This document shows, piece after piece, positions 57,853 to 64,000 of a stretch of DNA of 64,000 nt. The DNA comes from Perca fluviatilis (lineage: Eukaryota; Chordata; Actinopteri; Perciformes; Percidae). How positions within the stretch are numbered: position 1 is the first letter of the stretch; every line of letters begins with the position of its first letter. The notes under the pieces are model-generated. The model searched no databases and was not told the origin of the DNA. It saw only the letters and a list, made by a program, of their open reading frames with translations. A program made the translations under genes and the position numbers. Where the stretch lies: positions 22,370,937-22,434,936 of the forward strand of contig NC_053118.1 in assembly GCF_010015445.1 (NCBI RefSeq), given 5' to 3'.

Positions 57853-60143
57853 CTGAAACATGAAAGGGAAGAGTCATTCCCACTGAGTCTAACATATGCT
57901 GCAAGTATGCTGTCAGTGTAGTTTGTAATGTTGTCCAGCAGAGGTCCTTATTTGTTAAAGAAAGCATGGAAGGTTGTGCATGAGTTAAGGGCTCTAGTGT
58001 ACTATGAAATAACTAGCGGAGCCCGAAATGTTGTTCAGTTAAAGTCCACCATGAGATAATTTTAGGCCTCCAAGACTGACAGATATATGATAATTAGGTG
58101 GAAAAATAAGTATCAGTCAAGAGGGAAGAAATGTGTTAACATGGACATGGCTGCATCCCTTCTCCATCTTGGTTTGTATGTCCACTGGAGGCATTTCAGA
58201 AGTGGAGACCTTTACAATACAGTTTTTAGTTGTTTGGCCGGCATGATTTCATGTGTTATCATGTTTCGGTATTGACGGAGCTAGAACATCCGTATCCAGT
58301 GAGTGTCATTTCACTGCATCAATAGCCAGCTAGTCTGACTCAAAAGATGTACATTGCTGGGATAAACCCTGACCTGCCTGATCCCTCCCCTCTCGCTTTT
58401 CCGCTATCAGCTGTTAGCGCTGCCCAGGGATAGTTGTGATTGGTTTAAAGAAATACAAACAAGCCACAGCGCTTTTTCCCCCTATCCCAGAATAGATAGG
58501 TGGAGTAGCCCAACCATACTCCATCGCTGACATAGTGCTGTGGAGATCTGGCAATGCGAGACTAATAACCAGCTGACAAAACTTTCATACCTAAAACGTT
58601 AGGATTAAAGGATTATTCTTTTAGTTTTTACTCATGTGAAAGAATTTCTAAAACCACAAGCAACACTATGGGAATTCCCCAAGGCATCTCTAAAAGTTTA
58701 TAAAGTAAATATATATAATACTATTTTCCTTACAGTCTGTGGAATGTCTTTAAGCACTGCTATAAGAGAAGTGTTAAAGAAGGGGATAAGTCACTACAGG
58801 GGGGTGGTTAAAGCAAAGACATGAGGTCAGGAATGTAACTCTGAGAAGTTAAGGTTTTGAGGTCAAAAGTTGTAATTTTGAAACGTTGACCTTGACATGG
58901 GAGCAGGCCGGTTACTGGGTAGGACGTCCCAGCTAGAGGTAGAGCTGTCACAGATCAAAAAATACAGAAAGACATAACCAAAACAGAGAGAAAAACTTGG
59001 ATTTAACATTTCAAAGAGACAGTGTGCAAAATGTTAAAAACTCACTCTCTCTCCCTCCTCCGCTCACATTAGATAGAAGGATTGGAGGTGACATTTTAAA
59101 GTAATTGCACACAGCTGGTTGACATTATGAAAGCCAGTGGTTCCCAAAGGGGGATGTAGGGGCACTCTGGAGGCTCCCTGGAACATACATGGGAACTTTG
59201 GGAACCCCTGATTAAAGCAGTGGAGAGGTTAAATCACTGACTGGTGGGGACCCACCACATACCTTCATTAATCTGTGGTGATTATGAGAGAAAATATTGG
59301 GGAACAGCCATGTTATTGCAGCAGAGGTCAGAGAATCAGATTATCCTTAGCGCTGATCTTAGGGTTGCTTTTAACTTTAATAGTAAAACATTACCAAGAG
59401 GATTATACATTTACCGGTATTTTCATTATAGAGTCCAGCCAACACAATGCCAATAATGTTGTTTGACTGTTTTATCAATTTATTAGCAATTCATATCAAT
59501 AAGGGTATTAGTTTTGATGAGGGTGGCTCACATTTAGCTATTAAATAACTGTGAACCAAACCTGGATTGAATAGGATTTTTTTACAACAAATAAACTTGT
59601 CAGTGCTCTCTGGTGAACACACTACAAAATACAAAAATGTACTTATTGGTGAAATATATACCAATATCAATTGTGATGAGCCAAAATCAGCCAGTAACAT
59701 AGGTCATGTCAGACTCTGATTTACATCAGGGTTTTATTGATCTAAGATCTGCGCTTAAGGATATCTGTCAAGCACAAGATAAAGAAAAAGTCACACTGTC
59801 AGTGCAAGTTGTGCTTCCTTGTCAGTAATGAGATCAGGTAAACCACCTGTTTACCGCGACTGATTCACGGTGGAGGAGTGTAAAAAATCTGCCAAGAGAT
59901 AGGAGATGGAGAATGAGAAGAGACAGGATACTTTCACAGTGACAGCTCCCACAGTTTTCTGCAGATCGCCCAGTTAAACCAGAACAACAGCAGACTGCTG
60001 CAGCTATTGGAAGAAACAGAGAAATGGCCGAGCAACAAAGCTAAGCTTCTTACCGTATGGTCTTTACAATGAAGCGAATTATTACAGCCAGACCTACACA
60101 GCCACACATCACTCCTATTACTATAGCTGTGACTTCACCTGCA

Positions 60144-60175
<32 letters not shown>

Positions 60176-63100
60176 ACGAGAACTGTTGAATTATTTAGGG
60201 TATTGAGTGATCATCAGTAGCATCGGCCAGATAGTTACTTTATTGTTTTTTTTGCAAAAACATGCAGAAAAAACCCATGTAGTCTTACCAGAAGAGAGCT
60301 CCTTTCCTGATTCTACAATAAAACAAAAACAAAAGATTGAATAAATTGTTAACAAATCACAGTAAATGTTAGTGCATACGCTTTTATATGTTGGTTTATC
60401 TCGGCAGAATCTGCTGTTCAGCTGTTATGTCTAGTTAGTCCTGCTGCCTTTGACAACAGTGCTGATATCACAGGCCTTCCAGTTCAGTCACTCACTACAA
60501 TGAGCACTTTACACAAATTCTTTCTCCTTTGTCCTTGTCTACCACTCTATCTCCCTCTTTCACATCTCTGTCTTTTTTTCCTCTCCCTTTTTTCTCAGTT
60601 AGACTCTTGTGATAACAATGGAGTCACTGTTTAGTTTTTGCAAATCCTTTTCTCTAATCAGCTTGCAACAAACAAACAAAAAAACTCTCCCTCGATGTTC
60701 CATACCTTCCTCCCTTTATTTCTGTCTCTCTCTCTATTCCTGCCATCCAAAGGCTCTTTTCACTCAGACCAAGTCACAGGTAATCCTTAAAATGTGCAAA
60801 TTTTTCGCCACATTCCACTTTTCATTTTAACCGTAGAGTGTGCTAATTGCTAGCTTTGGTCCACACGGCCTCCTGCTGGCTTCTTATTATGGTTTGTATT
60901 ACGAGCAGCATGCTGGCATTACAATTCACCAAAGTAGACGTGTTGTTAGGCTAAGTTCACAGCAGATTGGCTGTGACATTTTGCAGCTTCAAATGTGTGC
61001 AATCTGAAAGGATAAACTCTAAGAATATACTTATATATTACACTAATCAGGCAATATTTGAAAAACATTTTTCCGGTAAATGTCTGATTCCTAACACAGC
61101 ATGTGCTTATCCTTCATGTCAGCAGTCAACATGATGATGAATTCTCTCTTCCTATATGCTCTGTCTGTCTAACCTGCAGTGAAGGAGGCGAAGACGACCC
61201 TGTGGTTGAGTGGCTGTGTCGCGCGGTAGTTGTCCTGCAGCAGCATTCTGTCTGGATCTTCGACTTTACTGGTGTAAAGTATCGTCTCCATCTTTAGCAG
61301 CTGGAGTGGAGAGATGAAGAGGAGAGGGATGGGGGGAAATAGTTACAGTCCTGAGGCACTACATTTAAAACAGAAAGTAAGTGACCGATTTAGCAACGTT
61401 AACTCCAAGACAGAAATACAGTAAAAGTCACTGAGTAAACTAATTCAGTGAGCAAATGTCGAGTCATGTTAACAAGTGTTTGCACTAATGTAGTTGTAAC
61501 TAGCTGGATATTATTTCCTATATAATTGGGGACTGTCCATAGAGTGGGATGTGTGGATGAGAGGAAAATGGACAATGAACCGTTTGCTGTGGTCATTTAA
61601 GAAAATGGTGCTGCTCAGCACTGTACATTGACCACAGAAATAGAATGAGTTAGCTACACAGTCAGACTTTTCTACTCTTATGCTAATTCTATAGAGCAGT
61701 GAAACACAATGTATGGCGGTAGTGATTGAAAAACATTTTTCACCACCGTTCAATAATTTCATTTTTAACTTGAACAGACAAAACATTTCACATATTAATA
61801 GGTACCCCAAATGCACAGTTTGTTTATAATGTAACTTCTACTTTAAACTTATTACATACGAGCCTAAAAAAGGAATTGATGAGGACGTTTTTGTAAGATG
61901 AAATCTTCCACTAAGAAAACCCATTGACAATTGCTGCACTTAATCAACAAACATCACAGCAATTCCACCAAAACCATCAATGCAAAGGAAAGAAGAAGAA
62001 AATTCTCAGTTAAAGTAATTTACACTAATGCACATGAATGTACTGTATTTCCATCTCTGCTGCAATTAGGTCATAATTGATGAGAGAATATATTTTTTTC
62101 TTTTTTTGCACTTCTTATAACAGTATAGGATTACTCCATTTACAAATTGAGAAATTAAATGCTAATTGGTGGTTTGATAATATAGCATGTAAACTCAAGA
62201 ATATAATTTACGAGGCCAAGAATCAGCAGTTGTAGGATAAAATGGTGAAATAATTTAAGTGACTGGCCACCACTGCCGACCCGCCAACTGGAGGATGTTG
62301 TGGTTCAGGGGTCGAAACATCTGATGAAAGTTGGACGCCACCTGACGACATCTTCTCCTGGCCGAAAACTACAGTCAGAAGAAAGTGACTAGAGGTGTTA
62401 GCATCTAGATGTATCTAACAGTAATGATTAAACTTCTGTTATGTAGATAGTCTGTGATGGGCCAATACAGAAAAAAAGTGTTCATCTTTTATTTAGGCAT
62501 TAGACAACATTTCAATTCATGTTGGATCAATTTGTCTTATAGAAGATCCATCATGGATCAACAATCAACAATGCAACCAATGTCTGCATCAAAGGTGTAC
62601 ACTGAGTTGAGGTTTGTAGGGTCTACTTCTGTACGCTTTAGATGAGTCTCGGTGTCTCTGCTTCACCTGTGCCTTTGAGATTTGGACCCTCTCATTGAAC
62701 AGTGTCCAGATCACACTCTGGTAGCAGGGCGGCGTCGTTAGGGAGCCGTTGTAGCGATAGTAGCGCCCCAGATCCTTAGGGAGCAGCGACTGGATGTCAA
62801 AGGCTGGGATGGACACCTTCTGATCTGCCAGTGGGTGAAAAGAGGAGAAAAAGAGTATGTGAGGTCTTATAGATACTACTCAAATATGATCAACCTTTGT
62901 TTTTTAAAGAGTTAGTTGTAACAGGACACAGAAGAAAAACAACTGATGTGCTGAGTTTATCTCTCCATCATTGTCCCATCGGTATCTTAAATTCCCAAAG
63001 CAATGTGTTTCTTTTTATGTTTTGCTTCAGAACAAAATATGTAAAAAAAAAATAAAATAAAAAAAAAATAATAATAATAATAATAATATGTAATAAAAAT

Positions 63101-63307
63101 GGAAACTGCAAATTACTGAGTAGTGCAAAAAACAGATCTAAGCTATTCACTAACCTTTTAAAATATTGTTTAATTTAGAAGAAAACAAACTTTTATAAAT
63201 CACACTTCCTTGTAAAGGAATGTGTGCTAAACAACAAAATGTGTTTTATATCAATTTCAAGTAGACCTACCAGCATGTTTTTATATAGATATATATATAT
63301 ATATTTG

Positions 63308-63387
<80 letters not shown>

Positions 63388-63788
63388 TATTAGGCCTTTA
63401 TTTTGATAGGACAGATGAAGACATGAAAGAGGAGAGAGAGGGGGAATAACACGCAGCAAAGGGAAGTAGGTCGGAGTCGAACTCGCGACCGCTGCATCGA
63501 GGAGTAAACCTCTATACATGTACCCGGCCACAACCTACCAGCATGTCTGATGCGGCTCAGGTAGTTGAGGATGTTGTTAAATGCCAGATTGGTCTCCTCA
63601 CCTGTCTGGGAAACCAGAACTCAGGCTTAAATGTTTATTACATTGCTCAAAATACAACTAATGCTACTGTTTACTAGCGTTGCTTTTATTACCACAATGA
63701 GAATTCCTAAAACAGCCAGGCCGTCACTCTGCGTCATTGCTGTGGACATGTTGGAGTAGAGCTCAGAGTTGTAGTGCACCACATGTAG
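57741..63788 (-). CDS. ca14: Carbonic anhydrase 14-like, 3' half (7 exons, 5' part outside window)
   Basis: Membrane-anchored extracellular carbonic anhydrase, interconverting CO2 and bicarbonate. Exons: 63788-63693 (96 bp), 63605-63539 (67), 62824-62667 (158), 61300-61174 (127), 60312-60289 (24), 60138-60054 (85), 57852-57741 (112); all GT-AG with matching phases, 222 residues. LHVVHYN carries the third zinc-binding His (His119 position); GSLTTPPC carries Thr199/Thr200. [20 protein letters not shown] and [17 protein letters not shown] favour CA14 over CA12. A short stalk ([10 protein letters not shown]), a membrane helix ([20 protein letters not shown]) and a Lys/Glu-rich tail follow. The 67-bp exon is a classic alpha-CA exon. 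The first two zinc histidines lie right of the window. Confidence 0.92.
58270..58570. repeat. Probable teleost DNA-transposon derivative
   Basis: The end TGGAGATCTGGCAATGCGAGACT and inner text (TTTCCGCTATCAGCTGTTAG) match a noncoding repeat type I recall from fish introns. The left border is not defined. Confidence 0.4.
59135..59210. mobile_element. 76-bp hAT-type micro-MITE
   Basis: Starts CAGTGGTTCCCAAAG and ends CTTTGGGAACCCCTG, inverted ends with one mismatch in 15. Flanks ATGAAAGC and ATTAAAGC form an 8-bp duplication with one mismatch. Confidence 0.75.
60054..60138 (-). CDS. ca14: ca14 transmembrane exon
   Basis: Encodes [20 protein letters not shown] then RFIVKTI; a single helix of about 20 hydrophobic residues with a basic stop-transfer end. 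The acceptor follows a poly-A/A-rich plus-strand run, which is poly-U in the transcript. Confidence 0.88.
60139..60288 (-). other. Short ca14 intron with poly-A/poly-T tract
   Basis: A 150-bp intron dominated near its 3' end by a ~35-bp A-rich run (60142-60176), poly-U in the transcript, acting as pyrimidine tract. Confidence 0.8.
60289..60312 (-). CDS. ca14: ca14 24-bp micro-exon (stalk)
   Basis: 24 bp encoding SGKELSS between intact AG (TTGTAG|) and GT (|GTAAGA) sites. Phase 2 in and phase 1 out fit both neighbours. It codes part of the stalk before the membrane helix and could be skipped without frameshift. Confidence 0.75.
60313..61173 (-). other. ca14 intron upstream of the micro-exon
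   Basis: Noncoding, with pyrimidine-rich plus-strand stretches at 60520-60760. No repeat recognised. Confidence 0.7.
61174..61300 (-). CDS. ca14: ca14 exon, end of catalytic domain
   Basis: Encodes [40 protein letters not shown] and TA. The NYR-QPLN-R-V-ASF pattern closes alpha-CA catalytic domains. Confidence 0.93.
61301..62666 (-). other. ca14 intron
   Basis: AT-rich noncoding sequence; no exon or repeat recognised. Confidence 0.7.
62667..62824 (-). CDS. ca14: ca14 active-site exon
   Basis: Encodes [40 protein letters not shown] and [13 protein letters not shown]. Acceptor GGCAG|ATCAG gives DQK, matching the family; downstream AG sites break the phase. Thr199 and Thr200 are in SLTTPP. 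Confidence 0.94.
62825..63538 (-). other. ca14 intron with SINE
   Basis: Holds an A-rich/(AAT)n run at 63045-63090 and a tRNA-derived SINE with an (AT)n-expanded tail next to the donor. Confidence 0.75.
63282..63530 (-). mobile_element. tRNA-derived SINE with (AT)n-expanded tail
   Basis: On the minus strand: head GGCCGGGTACATGTATAGAG, box B GAGTTCGACTCC, body (CCCTTTGCTGCGTGTTATTC, CCCTCTCTCTCC) and tail AATAAAGGCCTAA, then (AT)n, TGCCCAAAT and more (AT)n. This is the common percomorph tRNA-like SINE pattern. The tRNA D-arm/box A segment expected after GCCGGGTA is missing. Confidence 0.75.
63539..63605 (-). CDS. ca14: ca14 67-bp exon
   Basis: Encodes [20 protein letters not shown] then HA. 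The acceptor CCCAG|ACAGG was chosen over CAGACAG|GTG because only it keeps the frame and gives the conserved 67-bp length. A SINE begins just past the donor. Confidence 0.88.
63693..63788 (-). CDS. ca14: ca14 exon with third zinc ligand
   Basis: Encodes [20 protein letters not shown] then [12 protein letters not shown]. The first His is the zinc ligand. NMS is a possible glycosylation site. 96 bp, phase 0 at both ends. Confidence 0.92.
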
Positions 63789-64000
63789 CTGGAGAGAGGA
63801 AGAACACTGTCAGTTTGTCCATTCACAGTGGTGAGAAAGAGAAAGATGTCCTGGTTTATCCTCGTGACAGCTGAGGGTTCAAAGAAGAGAGAGAGAGTGG
63901 GAGAGACTGGGCGAGGGAAGGCTGCATGCAACTCGGTTTCCTTCTGAGAGTATGACCGAACAAAAAAATAAAGAGTGACGAGGAGACTGATGGGAATGAA

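Larger units (their letters stand above)
57853..60053 (-). other. ca14 last intron
   Basis: Holds a probable dispersed repeat (58270-58570) and a tiny hAT MITE; otherwise nothing recognised. Confidence 0.7.

Noticed and set aside
63400..63530. Possible functional tRNA gene (box B GAGTTCGACTCC)
   Set aside because: No box A, no cloverleaf and a LINE-like tail: it is a SINE, not a tRNA gene.

Overview
The window is nuclear DNA of a ray-finned fish, probably a percomorph. Genes have GT-AG introns, dozens of long (CA)n/(TG)n tracts are present, and the interspersed repeats (L2/Maui-type LINE tail, hAT, Harbinger and Tc1 remnants, a tRNA-derived SINE, a defective LTR element) are of teleost type. 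No bacterial, organellar or CRISPR features are seen. Four genes are supported, all on the minus strand.

Region 1 (1-22.9 kb) holds the 5' end of an integrin alpha-10 gene (itga10). Eleven exons splice in frame into 430 residues: signal peptide, first beta-propeller repeats, the complete collagen-binding I/vWA domain with its MIDAS residues, and the return into the propeller. The rest lies left of position 774. Region 2 (22.9-35.3 kb) is intergenic: an itga10 upstream zone, a fold-back element, a candidate new MITE with near-perfect 26-bp inverted ends, and a Tc1 remnant. Region 3 (35.3-41.7 kb) is a complete four-exon crabp2-like gene for cellular retinoic acid-binding protein (142 aa). Region 4 (41.7-51.2 kb) is intergenic, with microsatellites, a pyrimidine/purine mirror zone and a 5'-truncated L2 LINE. 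Region 5 (51.5-52.2 kb) is a single-coding-exon RNase A-superfamily gene with a changed catalytic Lys segment and a C-terminal hydrophobic anchor. Region 6 (52.7-56.1 kb) is a decayed LTR retroelement inside a (TG)n tract plus a second L2 tail. Region 7 (57.3-63.8 kb) is the 3' half of a transmembrane carbonic anhydrase, ca14-like, in seven exons.

The human counterparts ITGA10, CA14 and CRABP2 all lie on 1q21-q23, so the block is a compacted piece of conserved synteny. The genes are not an operon or a single pathway: a collagen receptor alpha chain, a retinoic-acid carrier, a secreted or anchored RNase-like protein and a cell-surface carbonic anhydrase. The most interesting points are the anchored RNase-like protein, a perfectly delimited hAT-in-Harbinger nest, the 26.1-27.1 kb MITE candidate, a copy of the crabp2 promoter-proximal segment between (AT)n tracts, dinucleotide tracts abutting splice sites, and a changed residue in the CRABP2 nuclear-localisation patch.
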